Below, in pieces: positions 40,903-52,331 of a stretch of 60,000 bases of DNA. The stretch's first letter is position 1, and the number at the start of each line of letters is the position of its first letter. This DNA is from Symsagittifera roscoffensis (taxonomy: Eukaryota > Xenacoelomorpha > Acoela > Convolutidae): NCBI RefSeq assembly GCF_963678635.1, contig NC_087066.1, forward strand, positions 43,699,624 through 43,759,623. Direction: 5' to 3'. The position numbers and the translations under genes were made by a program. The notes under the pieces were generated by a model. It made no database searches. It saw nothing but the letters and a program-made list of their open reading frames with translations, and was not told the DNA's origin.

Positions 40903-41848
40903 CCGAATATGGGGGGGGGCACTAGAGAAACAGAAAAACGGGTACAAAAAACATAAGTCAAACCAAAACAAAAAAAAAAGAAAACAATTAAAAGAAAAAC
41001 CAGAAAAACAGTAGAAAATGGACAGTGACTCTGATTTTCAGAATTGATGGATCGGACCTTCATTTTAATTGCTAGTATACTTATACTGTTTTTCAATAGG
41101 ACTGATCGTTTCGATTTAAATAGCAGTATTTGGCCGGTGCCCGAAGTTGGGGCGTTGAAAGGGTTTTCAGATAGCTTTGGAGCCTTGAATAACTACTGGG
41201 AGACATCACTGGAAAAGGTGACCAGTAGGATAGTGAAGGGATCAGAGGTCTGAAGGCCTGGGAATCAAGAAGGGACACTGAATGGAATTCATTTACCTTA
41301 AGGATGGGAACAACCACGCCGCTCCCCTCACGCGCACTACGCAAGGATAAAATCGTTGTCCCTCGCAATAATAAAATTGCGTAGGACACTACGGAAGTGA
41401 AGTCCCATTTGTACCAAAATTATTCAACTAGAATAGTGAGCCAACGAACTATTACATTAAGTTTCTACTGTTCAAACAGAAGAAAACTAAACAACAGAAT
41501 TGTTACCGCCGCGATCGCGCCAATGTGTCGCGAGCTTGCCAACAGAGGGTAGGACTATACAAAAATAAGAGCTGGTTATCTCCGCGAAGCGGCGTAACGC
41601 GCCCACCGGCGACCTTAAACCAAGAGCTTAAAATAGTCGGCTTCGTAGTCTTTGGCCAGTTGAAAATTTTTGGTACTAACGCGATTGATTTTTTATTTTG
41701 TTACAAATGGGACTGATTTATCATTTTGGTACCTATGAGTACCCACCATTACGTAATCCTGACAAGTTTGCAAATCTTTTCGAGGAGGTCTGCTACGATA
41801 TCCAAAGAGCTGAAACTCATCCTTTGCAAATTTTTTGCTCATCCTTTG
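40903..41848 (+). other. Element C leader, part 2
   Basis: Resumes the C leader after element A: after CCGA the A-rich tract and then TAGTATACTTATACTG and CTGATCGTTTCGAT align with the D leader (minus strand, 6660-6860). It includes GGCGTTGAAAGGGTTTTCAGATAGC, shared with D. From about 41240 the similarity fades. No gene found in 41240-41848. Confidence 0.65.
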
Positions 41849-42446
41849 TTAACAGAGAGCACTCCGAGTTGCAACTATTGTGTCGCTACAATAGTTGCAA
41901 GGCCGTTGCAGATAACGGTGAATGGTGGAAGACAGCCTTCCGGATTACGAGGAAATCAAGATTAACGAGCTTGATTCAGTGGATTCAAGAATCCGGAAGG
42001 GTTTCGGAACTGAAACTTTTATCCTTTTATATAGACTTTTAGCTTCTTGTCATGTCCTGGATTCATTTTGATAAGGATGAGAAGCTAGGAGTTGGGGGAA
42101 GGGGTTGATCCATCTTCGATGGAGATGATGATTTTTATCTACTGAACAAAAACAATAGTAATATAATAAGTAGTAGCCCTGTTTTTAGGAGTGACCTCGT
42201 GGTCTGGGGATACTGAGACCCAGCCATGAGCTCACTATTTCTGCATGTAATTAAGTTAATTTGAGTGTTTTGACCGAAGCCGAAAGCAGTAACGTTTTGT
42301 CGACCCGATGTTAGGAAAGACCACCGAAAAGTACTGGCTTGGTAGAGACGGTGAAAAGCATGCAAAGCTCTGTTTAGACGTTAGCCAGTCGTCTTAAGAC
42401 TTAGTTTTGTTTTCCGTCGATATGTATCTTCCGGGCGAATGTTACA
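41849..42446 (+). repeat. Element B 5' LTR, 5'-truncated
   Basis: Matches the last about 630 bp of the solo LTR at 39845-40773 and ends GAATGTTACA at 42446. The first 300 bp are missing and about 24 bp are deleted internally (near 42058). Sequence left of 41849 is unrelated to the LTR. Confidence 0.85.
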
Positions 42447-42458
42447 TACATGTTTTTA

Positions 42459-42475
42459 TGGCGCTCCTGGGTGTT
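42459..42475 (+). promoter_or_regulatory. Primer binding site of element B
   Basis: TGGCGCTCCTGGGTGTT, 12 bases after the LTR, the same as in D over 16 bases. Confidence 0.7.
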
Positions 42476-44800
42476 ATTCTTTTTAACATCATGACCGGCA
42501 GAACCGTTAACGAGCACTCCGCGCCGAGCGGATGCTCACATTAACGCCCATATTAGGCCTAAACCGCCGGGGCGGAGGGGTGGTTCGGAACGGGGAAGCC
42601 CTCCGGATTACCGTGAATAGCTTTTTTTAACTTAGTTAAGACCGAAAATTCACGAACCAGGAAGGGTGGGGGGATCGGCCATTCCCTCGTTCCCTGAGAG
42701 GTTTGTGACCAAAAACACTTAAAGATATATATATAACCAAATAAAAAGTAGTATAGTACCCAAGAAAAACAAAAAACATAAAAAAATAACCAAAAAACCA
42801 AAAACAGTAAAAAAAAAAAGTAAAAAATCAGTAGAAATCATCTCCCCAGACAAGATGTGATCCGAGCCCCCCGTTGTTGTTGATAGATATATTGTTGTTA
42901 CAGGCATTTATATCAGTCAGGATTGTTACGATCAAGTTTGTAGCCCGTTTGTGAGGCTTGTACTGTAGGGTTATTTGAGCATTTAAGCACGTTAATGATA
43001 AATTGCGCTCAATCCGGAAGGGTCAGCTGATTTGCGCTCAATTCGGAAGGGTCTTGGGAGAAGGCTGATCCGGCAAGCAGTACAAGGAGCAACAAGAAGG
43101 GGCTCAACGACAACAACAATCGACTGTTGGGTATCGTTAACAAGTTTTGTATCCCTTTTGGTACAAAAAATTAAGATAGTAATCTGTGGGGGGCTCGACA
43201 GTGCTGCACTGTAGTGACCCTTCACCGAACTGCGAATATCCGAGTTAAGCACCTTAATTCGGATATTAAACAAACCCGGAGGGGTATAGTATTACTAATA
43301 TTATTTTTTATATAGCCTATATTAATAGTCTTATATCGTTTTTCAGTGAAAAACACAGAAAGTAAACCGGTTTTTAGGGTCAAAATAGCGATATTCTGAT
43401 CCCCCCACAAGTCGCGATTTTTGAGATATCGATATTTTTTGAAACGGAAAAAAGCGCTTAAGTAGTGTATGACATCGTAACTGCACTACCATAATAGTTA
43501 GAACCGGTTAAGTTTAGTTCGGAAGTGGTTGGAACTATTTTGGAACCAAAAACCGAATTTTCGTGATTTTTGAGAAAACGAAACACTATAAATTCAGAAA
43601 TTTTTTTTGAAATTTTCGAGTTACAACAGTAAAAATAGTTGTTCGGACAACGTTCACTAGTGAATCTACAAGTTTTAAAACCCGCTACCCGAAAGCCTTC
43701 CGGGTTGCAGAGAAATCGAACTTAACGTGTTTGATTCGGTGGATTTATCAATCCGGAGGGGTACAGGTAGCATAGTTTTTTTGCAAATTTTTTCAACTAA
43801 AGCGTTTTAGATCGGATTTTTTGCATTGAACTAGAAGAGTATAGGCCTTTTGAGCTCGGATCAACAAATTTTAGGTCGAAAGGACCAGATTTGCGGAAAA
43901 AGTTAGGCGGAACCTATAATAGAGAAATTTCTTGACTTTGAGAAAAAAGACGTTTTGGCTAAGAACTTTTCGACGACTGAACAGATCCAGTTGATCTTGG
44001 TACCAATAGATCAGAAATTAGCTGCGCTTACTGATAGGGACAAAAGTTTTGCAAAAAAGTAAGCTTGAAAATTTTTTGAGATTGTTTTTAGCAAATTCCT
44101 CAATTTGGAAGGGTACACCCTTCACGTTTTATAAATTTTTTTTAGAAAAGCCCTTACACCCCTACCAAAAGGTAATAGCGGTTGAATAAAGTAACTTTAG
44201 GCCGTTCTAGACGAAAAGGGAAGGCTAAAGGCACAGAAAAACCGTAATCGAGCCGAAGTTAGGCGAGCGATAAGACCCTTCACCGTTAGTGTGAATTGTC
44301 AAATAAAAGGCTTAACTTCAATCCGGAAGGGTCTAGGAAAGTAGTAAATACCCTTCCTAGTTAATTGAAAAAGCGAAATTGCATCGGAGAGCGTATCCGG
44401 AGGGGTATAGGGTATTTTTTTTTCAAGTTAGGAGGGGTCCGAATCCGGAGGGTCTTATAGTTGCTAATTTGGAGGGGTCCAAATCCGGAGGGGTCTTGTG
44501 TTAACTAACTCGGAGGGCTCCCAATCCGGAGGGGTCAAAATTTTTTCAAAATAGGAGGGGTCCGAATCCGGAAGGGTCTTATTTGTGCCAATCTGGAGGG
44601 GTATTATTTTATTAAAGGACTTAGGTAGGCGAAAGAAAGACTAAAGTGAGAGGTATTAGTTTATTAGCACACAGGCTAGGTATCAGTGACTGCACTGGTA
44701 ACTTGCCTTTCAATAAGAACCAGACCAAAACAAAAACAGGTCCGAACTCGGATATTCGCGACACTAAGTCTATATTAAAAAGAGCGTAATTCATTGGTAT
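42476..44800 (+). other. Element B leader with stem-loop modules
   Basis: Homologous to the A leader. A-rich tract at 42709-42835. Stem-loop modules with arms such as CCTTCCGGGTTG (43696-43707) with CAATCCGGAGGGG (43749-43761), inner AATCGAA/TTTGATT; CCGAGTTAAG with CTTAATTCGG inside 43206-43276; and AGACCCTTC (44273-44281) with GAAGGGTCT (44326-44334). A GGAGGGGTCC repeat cluster lies at 44400-44610. Small frames here are not genes. Confidence 0.7.
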
Positions 44801-44802
44801 GG

Positions 44803-44990
44803 ATTGAAACCCAATACGTTTTTGTGAAAAGTGACTGCCCTGAGGATTTTAGTAGGTCTAGCTCGGGCAGTCCGAAGGCAGATAGGTAACACAGTACTCG
44901 GTGGGTGCAATAGACGCCCACTTGAGAAAATTACTGCCTTCAAAGTTTTGTCTGTTTGGTGCAGCACCGAGCGGGGAAAGCTTTTTCTTT
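44803..44990 (+). ncRNA. Covarying structured RNA element in the B leader
   Basis: One copy of the structure seen twice in A. Stem CTGCC (44835-44839) with GGGCAG (44865-44870); long-range stem GAAGGCAG (44874-44881) with CTGCCTTC (44934-44941); a CTC/GAG-closed hairpin (44897-44926) with GTGGGTG/CGCCCAC pairing; 3' hairpin TTGGTG/CACCGA; terminal CTTTTTCTTT (44981-44990). An upstream hairpin ATTGGT/ACCCAAT corresponds to TCGGGT/ACCCGA in A. A third, truncated copy is at 48299-48376. Confidence 0.75.
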
Positions 44991-45460
44991 AAAAGACAAG
45001 TTCGACTATTGTACTGTGACCGACTAAAAGTACACTACACATACGTTTTTTTTTCATAGAGACATTAATATTCTGTCATTATATATTTTTTTTGTTTTTG
45101 ATTTTAAATCAACTGTGCTTGATTGGGTAGTGAGTACACTATCTTTTAAATTGACTGATAACATCATATTGGGCTAGTTTTCAAATCTTACGACCGATAA
45201 TCGGTTAGTGTGAATAAATTTTATACAAACTGTACTCTGATAACATACAGGGATTCGTGGTCACTATTTAATAGAATCTTGTGAAACTTATTGTGTTGTG
45301 TCATTATTATTGTTAATAAAATTATAAGGTCACTAGCAATCGAGTTAAAGTGTATAGGCATTAAGAAGTGACAAATAGAGAATGAGTCTAGACAAGTCAA
45401 GGATACCAAAACGAGGTAATAGCTCTAGGAAATTCATACCTGAAAAGCAAAGATAAAACG

Positions 45461-46040
45461 ATGACCAATCCTTTTGTGGATTGGATCAAGCGATCCGGAT
45501 CCGACAAAGAGGAGACGGTTTCAGGCAGAATGGTTGAAACGAGAAGTCAGAAGACCTCAGAAGAGCGTAAAGAACTGTTAGAAGTGGAGGTCAATACGGA
45601 CCATGCCATGAACGACGACCAGGAAGTACAGGGACTGGAAGGGAGAGGGAGAAGGCTGGCGAGTGAGTCTACTCCGGTAGAACAAGGCCATGATTTTGCC
45701 ACTTCCACCGGGACATTGGATCGAGAGGAGATGTCGGAACTGTCCGACATCTCAACTGAAATAGCGGCAACGAGAAGATCTCCGACAGACAACACTATGA
45801 TGGCAGGCGGAACTGGGAAACAAACAACGTCGTCATCGTTCTCAGAAAGAATGAAGAACACCTTCGGAATTATCTTTCCATTCACCATGGGAGGAGGCGC
45901 AGGAAACGAACGTGAATCCCAGGAGGAAGAGGATGAAGAGGAGCAAGGGGACTTTGGATCTCAAGTCAGCCTCAATAGTTCGATCCAGGAGAATGAGGCA
46001 TACGTCGGAAGAGAGACTGGAATCATGGACAAATTTGGTG
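45461..46040 (+). pseudogene. gag: Element B first gag frame, N-terminal part
   Basis: ATG at 45461, about 193 codons to the point where leader sequence begins: MTNPFVDWIKRSG, Ser/Glu-rich sequence (EEMSELSDISTEIAATRRSP), and an acidic run (EEEDEEEQGDFGSQ). Position and composition match the first gag frame of A, but no residue-level domain is recognised. From 46041 the frame reads VRGISLLAHRLG, which is leader sequence, so the native C terminus is missing. Confidence 0.65.
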
Positions 46041-48376
46041 TAGTGAGAGGTATTAGTTTATTAGCACACAGGCTAGGTATCAGTGACTGCACTGGTAACT
46101 TGCCTTTCAATAAGAACCAGACCAAAACAAAAACAGGTCCGAACTCGGATATTCGCGACACTAAGCGTGACCAAAAACACTTAAAGATATAAGTAAAACC
46201 AAACAAAAAGTAGTATAGTACCCAAGAAAAACAAAAAACATAAAAAATAACCGAAAAAACCAAAAACAGTAAAAAAAAAAAAAAAAGTAAAAAATCAGTA
46301 GAAATCATCTCCCCAGACAAGATGTGATCCGAGCCCCCCGTTGTTGTTGATAGATATATTGTTGTTACAGGCATTTATATCAGTCAGGATTGTTACGATC
46401 AAGTTTGTAGCCCGTTTGTGAGGCTTGTACTGTAGGGTTATTTGAGCATTTAAGCACGTTAATGATAAATTGCGCTCAATCCGGAAGGGTCAGCTGATTT
46501 GCGCTCAATTCGGAAGGGTCTTGGGAGAAGGCTGATCCGGCAAGCAGTACAAGGAGCAACAAGAAGGGGCTCAACGACAACAACAATCGACTGTTGGGTA
46601 TCGTTAACAAGTTTTGTATCCCTTTTGGTACAAAAAATTAAGATAGTAATCTGTGGGGGGCTCGACAGTGCTGCACTGTAGTGACCCTTCACCGAACTGC
46701 GAATATCCGAGTTAAGCACCTTAATTCGGATATTAAACAAACCCGGAGGGGTATAGTATTACTAATATTATTTTTTATATAGCCTATTTTAATAGTCTTA
46801 TATCGTTTTTCAATGAAAAACACAGAAAGTAAACCGGTTTTTAGGGTCAAAATAGCGATATTCTGATCCCCCCACAAGTCGCGATTTTTGAGATATCGAT
46901 ATTTTTTGAAACGGAAAAAAGCGCTTAAGTAGTGTATGACATCGTAACTGCACTACCATAATAGTTAGAACCGGTTAAGTTTAGTTCGGAAGTGGTTGGA
47001 ACTATTTTGGAACCAAAAACCGAATTTTCGTGATTATTGAGAAAACGAAACACTATAAATTCAGAAATTTTTTTGAAATTTTTGAGTTACAACAGTAAAA
47101 ATAGTTGTTCGGACAACGTTCACTAGTGAATCTACAAGTTTTAAAACCCGCTACCCGAAAGCCTTCCGGGTTGCAGAGAAATCGAACTTAACGTGTTTGA
47201 TTCGGTGGATTCATCAATCCGGAGGGGTACAGGTAGCATAGTTTTTTGCAAATTTTTTCAACTAAAGCGTTTTAGATCGGATCTTTTGCATTGAACTAGA
47301 AGAGTATAGGCCTTCTGAGCTCGGATCAACAAATTTTAGGTCGAAAGGACCAGATTTGCGGAAAAAGTTAGGCGGAACCTATAATAGAGAAATTTCTTGA
47401 CTTTGAGAAAAAAGACGTTTTGGCTAAGAACTTTTCGACGACTGAACAGATCCAGTTGATCTTGGTACCAATAGATCAGAAATTAGCTGCGCTTACTGAT
47501 AGGGACAAAAGTTTTGCAAAAAAGTAAGCTTGAAAATTTTTTGAGATTGTTTTTAGCAAATTCCTCAATTTGGAAGGGTACACCCTTCACGTTTTATAAA
47601 TTTTTTTTAGAAAAGCCCTTATACCCCTACCAAAAGGTAATAGCGGTTGAATAAAGTAACTTTAGGCCGTTCTAGACGAAAAGGGAAGGCTAAAGGCACA
47701 GAAAAACCGTAATCGAGCCGAAGTTAGGCGAGCGATAAGACCCTTCACCGTTAGTGTGAATTGTCAAATAAAAGGCTTAACTTCAATCCGGAAGGGTCTA
47801 GGAAAGTAATAAATACCCTTCCTAGTTAATTGAAAAAGCGAAATTGCATCGGAGAGCGTATCCGGAGGGGTATAGGGTATTTTTTTTTCAAGTTAGGAGG
47901 GGTCCGAATCCGGAGGGTCTTATAGTTGCTAATTTGGAGGGGTCCAAATCCGGAGGGGTCTTGTGTTAACTAACTCGGAGGGCTCCCAATCCGGAGGGGT
48001 CAAAATTTTTTCAAAATAGGAGGGGTCCGAATCCGGAAGGGTCTTATTTGTGCCAATCCGGAGGGGTATTATTTTATTAAAGGACTTAGGTAGGCGAAAG
48101 AAAGACTAAAGTGAGAGGTATTAGTTTATTAGCACACAGGCTAGGTATCAGTGACTGCACTGGTAACTTGCCTTTCAATAAGAACCAGACCAAAACAAAA
48201 ACAGGTCCGAACTCGGATATTCGCGACACTAAGTCTATATTAAAAAGAGCGTAATTCATTGGTATGGATTGAAACCCAATACGTTTTTGTGAAAAGTGAC
48301 TGCCCTGAGGATTTTAGTAGGTCTAGCTCGGGCAGTCCGAAGGCAGATAGGTAACACAGTACTCGGTGGGTGCAAT
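46041..48376 (+). repeat. Leader fragment inserted into gag of element B
   Basis: 46041-46165 repeats 44648-44771, then 46166-48376 repeats 42708-44906 with few differences. So a rearranged piece of the element's own leader interrupts gag. The right junction cuts the structured RNA after GTGCAATAG and resumes in gag at LDGLLSSKSG. Recombination with another copy or template switching during reverse transcription could explain it. Confidence 0.9.
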
Positions 48377-49705
48377 AGGTTGGACGGGCTACTAAGCAGC
48401 AAGAGTGGACCAAAAGAAGGAGAGCCGAACTCGGGAGGTCCCAGCAGGGAACCGAGGGTGAACTTCAATGAACATCAAAAGAGAAAGACGTATGGATCCA
48501 CTAGAGGCAGGGGCAGTTTATCAGGCTATTCCACAAGGGGTAATGGAGCGTGGGGCCCGAACAGTAGAGCAAGTTCAACGGGGAACAGACAAACCTCTAA
48601 CGAACGACCAACGCAAGGCACACATGCGACTGGGAGAAGTGATTCCGGCAACAGGGGGCATGCAAGCCCGAGGAAGAGTCATGTGGGCCAAGCGGGAAAC
48701 ACTCACGGCGATTCGGATTGCAGGGATGCACCGCATACAGAGCCTTTGACGAGGTGTGAGGACACTCAAGCGGGACACTCAAGGGATGCTACGGCAATGG
48801 CCACAGTATTTGAACCCCTAAACAGGTCTTTGGAGACATTCTTGACAAGGTTATCCAGAACTAATGAACGCGGTGAGAATTCCAGAAGAGTCTTTAAGAA
48901 ACCAAGATGCTATAAAGATGAATCTGATGGCTGCATTGATACCTGGATAGAGGTAATGAAGCTGCATTTCGAGGAAGAGGACTTGTCGGAGAGACAGGAA
49001 TGCAGTGCACTCACCAGCAACTTGGAAGGGACAGCCCTGAACTGTGTCATGGCCAAGAAGCAATATCAGCGTGACACGGCTGAGAAATTCTTCGAAATCT
49101 TGTTGAACCGTTTCGGATCAGGGGTGCAGGGGCACCAAGCGATGATGCGCTTCGAGAAACGGAGGCAACGAGAAGATGAAACGATAGATAAGTTTCTCGA
49201 TGATTTGGAGATGCTGAGAAGACGCAGCCAACCGGATGAGTCAAACCGAAGGATGAACCTGGCCGTAGCCTCAAAATTCATCGATGGTGTGAAGAATGAT
49301 GAACTTCGTACGATGCTAGCAACGCATTACACACCACTATCAACCAATGCGCCAACACCGGAGGAGTTGAGGCTCAAGTCAAAAGAGTATCTTTTGTTGA
49401 AACCTCTTTCGAGATCTGGATACTACAAGAACAATTATGGCAATTTTAACAACGGACCAGCAAACCAAGGGAACAATTGGTACAAACCGAGGGATGATAT
49501 GGACAAGAGACGCTCTTGTGCCAATTGCAGTTCAACGGACAATCATGTGTCAGCATGCCCAGCTTACAAACAAGGCATGAAAGCAATAGGCTTTAGCCTC
49601 GAAGACGAAGATGCGTCAGAATTGGACCATGAGGATTTCATGAGAGGAGTAATTGCGAAATTCGGACCGAGGTGTTTTTTTTTGCAACTTGGAAGGTCAT
49701 TTTAA
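48377..49705 (+). pseudogene. gag: Element B gag: basic linker, capsid, first zinc knuckle
   Basis: From LDGLLSSKSG on: an Arg/Gly/Ser-rich linker (STRGRGSLSGYSTRGNGAWG), the capsid (SLETFLTRLSRTNERGENSR, YKDESDGCIDTWIEVMKLHF, RFGSGVQGHQAMMRFEKRRQ), then the knuckle CANCSSTDNHVSAC. No stops where A has two, showing that capsid and nucleocapsid are one frame. At 49675-49683 a run of nine T (eight bases with two C in A) shifts the frame inside the second knuckle and the ORF ends at 49705. The apparent start at 48296 lies in leader sequence. Confidence 0.9.
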
Positions 49706-50264
49706 ATCAGATTGTCCGCAATTCTGGGATGCAGTGGCAGACATCAAGCATCCAAGACATGAAGAAGCTTTGTCAGGAGTGAAAGCCAGCAAGGCTCGAC
49801 TTTTGAGTGAAGCGGAGGCACGCAGAAAGGATAAACCTCAAGAGCTGGCGGCAAAGAAAATGCAAGCGGTAACAGAGGAGACACGTGAACCGGAACCAGC
49901 AACTGCGGCTGACGACTTCAAGATTGATTATAAGGCAGCCGCAAGGGATGCTCTGAATAGAGTACAGCAGGAATTGGTGACAAAAGAGATCGAACAAAAA
50001 ATGAAACTTGAACTGGAAAATGAGAAACTTCAGGAGCAACTGAATACCTTCGAAGCAACGGAGTTCGAAGAAACGAAAGCACCAAGCAGTTTGAACATGA
50101 AACTTAATGTGATCTCCGGGCAGAGGTTCGGCATGGTGCCGCAAGGAAGCAAGATCCAATCAATAATCTCAGTGGCTGGACATCAGGTGATTAGAAATCG
50201 AGTTCACTTTGATGCATTTGGACACATTTGCAGATTATCTGAGGCAGGTGGAGCCAAGCACTGA
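49653..50264 (+). pseudogene. gag-pol: Element B second zinc knuckle and pre-protease region
   Basis: After the frameshift: FFCNLEGHFKSDCPQFWDAV with the second CCHC knuckle, a helical stretch (KAAARDALNRVQQELVTKEI), and LNVISGQRFGMVPQG. Near 50195 a deletion relative to A (LSEPSEITL missing) shifts the frame again. Confidence 0.8.
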
Positions 50265-50967
50265 GTCAAGAGCTGTGCGAGCACTACTAACGACGGGTGG
50301 CCCTCGCATGATGAAACTTCATGGACGCTACCTAGAGGTCTATGGGCCGTATCAAGTAATGCTGAATGTGGATGGAATCAGCATCTACACCAGGACTTAT
50401 GTAACAACAGATGATGACCAAATGGGGCAGATCTATTTGGGAGAAGAGGAACTCAAGGTCCGCAGGATAGGCCATGACGCCATGATGGAACAAGACGCAG
50501 TACACATTGGGTATGAAGCAGATGTGACCGCACATCTGCTCGACACCAACGGAACAAAACTCGGAGTCACAGAGCTTCTGGACACAGGAGCGGTAGTGAG
50601 TGTGATGCCGATAAAAACTTGGGAAAGAATGGGCTTCACGCGGGAAGATCTAATTCCAACGAATCTCCGACTGGCCGCCGCCAATCGAGGAGCTATCTAC
50701 GTGGCCGGAAGAACACTAATAACGGTCCTCCACATGAGAGGACGGGATCTTTGGATGAGCTTCCTGGTGGTAGAGAATCTGGACGACGCCGACCAATTCA
50801 TCTTGGGCAGAGATTTTGTCAGGAATTTTGACGTGATGATTGACTTGAACAACGGTCTGATACGGATTAGAAACCCGGACCGAAAGTATGTTAAGAGACC
50901 AATTAATAGGATAATAACAGACGAAAACAAGGTACCAATTTTTTTGGATAGAAAAGTAAAATTATAA
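50209..50967 (+). CDS. pol: Element B aspartic protease
   Basis: Contains RAVRALLTTGGPRMMK, EELKVRRIGHDAMMEQDAVH, the intact catalytic block LLDTGAVVSVMP, NLRLAAANRGAIYVAGRT, and ILGRDFVRNFDVMIDL. This is the region whose active-site block is deleted in A. It ends at TAA where A reads Lys (RKVRLKPNQ), so the stop is a mutation. Confidence 0.85.
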   Translation: MMHLDTFADYLRQVEPSTESRAVRALLTTGGPRMMKLHGRYLEVYGPYQVMLNVDGISIYTRTYVTTDDDQMGQIYLGEEELKVRRIGHDAMMEQDAVHIGYEADVTAHLLDTNGTKLGVTELLDTGAVVSVMPIKTWERMGFTREDLIPTNLRLAAANRGAIYVAGRTLITVLHMRGRDLWMSFLVVENLDDADQFILGRDFVRNFDVMIDLNNGLIRIRNPDRKYVKRPINRIITDENKVPIFLDRKVKL

Positions 50968-51035
50968 CCAGGACAAGCTGTGGTAGCAATTTTTAGAATG
51001 AGAAATTTGAATTCGTTAAGTGATAGTAAACAGGT

Positions 51036-52244
51036 TTGCTTAGTACCGAATCCAATAGTCAGAGTTCGGTGATTTTAGGCCGGAGCTTCTCGGTAACGCG
51101 AAACGGACTGTGTCTCAGTGTGTTGTTGAACACACTGGACACCACGGTTTCAATCCAGTGTGGAAAGAAGCTTGGCTACGCTTTGCCGATGAGGACCGAC
51201 TATGAGGAGACACAAAACTTGAAGAAATATAGCGTGAAAGACTGTCCCTATCATGCAAATAAAGATAAAATTTTAAAGAGGACTAATGAATTAAAATCTA
51301 TTCATAAATTGTTTTCAATGAAATCCGAAACGGACGACGGCTTATCAAGCTGCTCGAATTTTCCGGAACGCCCCTCGTCATATGAACTAGAATCTGACAA
51401 ACCGGTTTTGCCAGAGATAGAGCATTTAAAAGGGAAAATAGGTGAGGGAGATTTCGAAAAATTGCGGGACCTCCTAAATCGAAACGCAGATGTATTTTCA
51501 AAACATAAGGCGGATATCGGTTGCTGTAATTTCGTCGAACACGAAATTGAACTAGAAGAAGGCGCCGTTCCCCATAGGGAAGGCGCAAGGCGAATGACGC
51601 CACACAAATCGGAAGCGTGCCGAGCGGAAATAGAAATGTTGCTTGAATACGACATGATAGAACCCTCGAAATCGCCATGGGCTTGCGGGGTAGTAATGGC
51701 GAAAAAGAAAGGGGGGCAGCTTAGATTTTGTTGCGACTTTCGTTACTTGAACGCGGTAACGATAAAAGATGCGTACCCGATACCGCGAATAGACGAGAGC
51801 TTATCTAATTTTGGTGATGCCAAGTTCTTCACCACATTGGACTTAGGTTCTGCCTTCTGGCAGGTCCCTCTGCGGAAGAAGGACAGAGAGAAAACAAGAT
51901 TCGCGTGCGAATTGGGATTGTACCAGTGGAAGAGGATGCCCTTCGGCTTGTGCAATGCAACGGCCACTTTTCAAAGACTGATGGCTCAGGCTTTGACGAG
52001 AGTGACCAAGAAGTACGGGAATCTCGTGATGTGTTACGTGGATGACGTAGTCATAGCGACACCGACCCTGGAAGACCACATTAATAGGCTCGATGAGGTC
52101 TTTGGATGCATGAAAAGAGCTGGATTGAAGTGCAAACCATCGAAATGTGAAATCCTTAGGGATTCGATTAAGTACCTAGGAAGAATGGTGGATAGGCATG
52201 GTGTGAGGCCGGACCCGGAAGCAGTGGAAGCAGTGTTGACATGA
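51036..52244 (+). CDS. pol: Element B protease-RT linker and reverse transcriptase
   Basis: A one-base deletion near 51050 puts the linker in a new frame. Then GLSSCSNFPERPSSYELESD, KADIGCCNFVEHEIELEEGA, and the RT: KSPWACGVVMAKKKGG, RFCCDFRYLNAVTIKDAYP, FFTTLDLGSAFWQVPL, FGLCNATATFQRLM, CYVDDVVIATPTLEDH, KCEILRDSIKYLGRM. All motifs including YVDD are intact. It ends at TGA in place of Trp (TW of LTWKAP); a second TGA follows at about 52255. Confidence 0.9.
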   Translation: MLSTESNSQSSVILGRSFSVTRNGLCLSVLLNTLDTTVSIQCGKKLGYALPMRTDYEETQNLKKYSVKDCPYHANKDKILKRTNELKSIHKLFSMKSETDDGLSSCSNFPERPSSYELESDKPVLPEIEHLKGKIGEGDFEKLRDLLNRNADVFSKHKADIGCCNFVEHEIELEEGAVPHREGARRMTPHKSEACRAEIEMLLEYDMIEPSKSPWACGVVMAKKKGGQLRFCCDFRYLNAVTIKDAYPIPRIDESLSNFGDAKFFTTLDLGSAFWQVPLRKKDREKTRFACELGLYQWKRMPFGLCNATATFQRLMAQALTRVTKKYGNLVMCYVDDVVIATPTLEDHINRLDEVFGCMKRAGLKCKPSKCEILRDSIKYLGRMVDRHGVRPDPEAVEAVLT

Positions 52245-52331
52245 AAGGCCCCCTGAACGGACACACAGCTCCTGAGCTTCCTAGGCTTTGCCAATTACTA
52301 CCGAGAATTCTTAAAAGGATATGCGGACAAG

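Noticed and set aside
41698-42042. Small gene between C leader and B LTR
   Set aside because: Most of the frame lies in LTR sequence shared with the solo LTR, and its start is in unconserved leader sequence.
48296-48376. Native gag start at 48296
   Set aside because: The first 27 codons are translated leader sequence (the truncated structured RNA); true gag begins after the junction.
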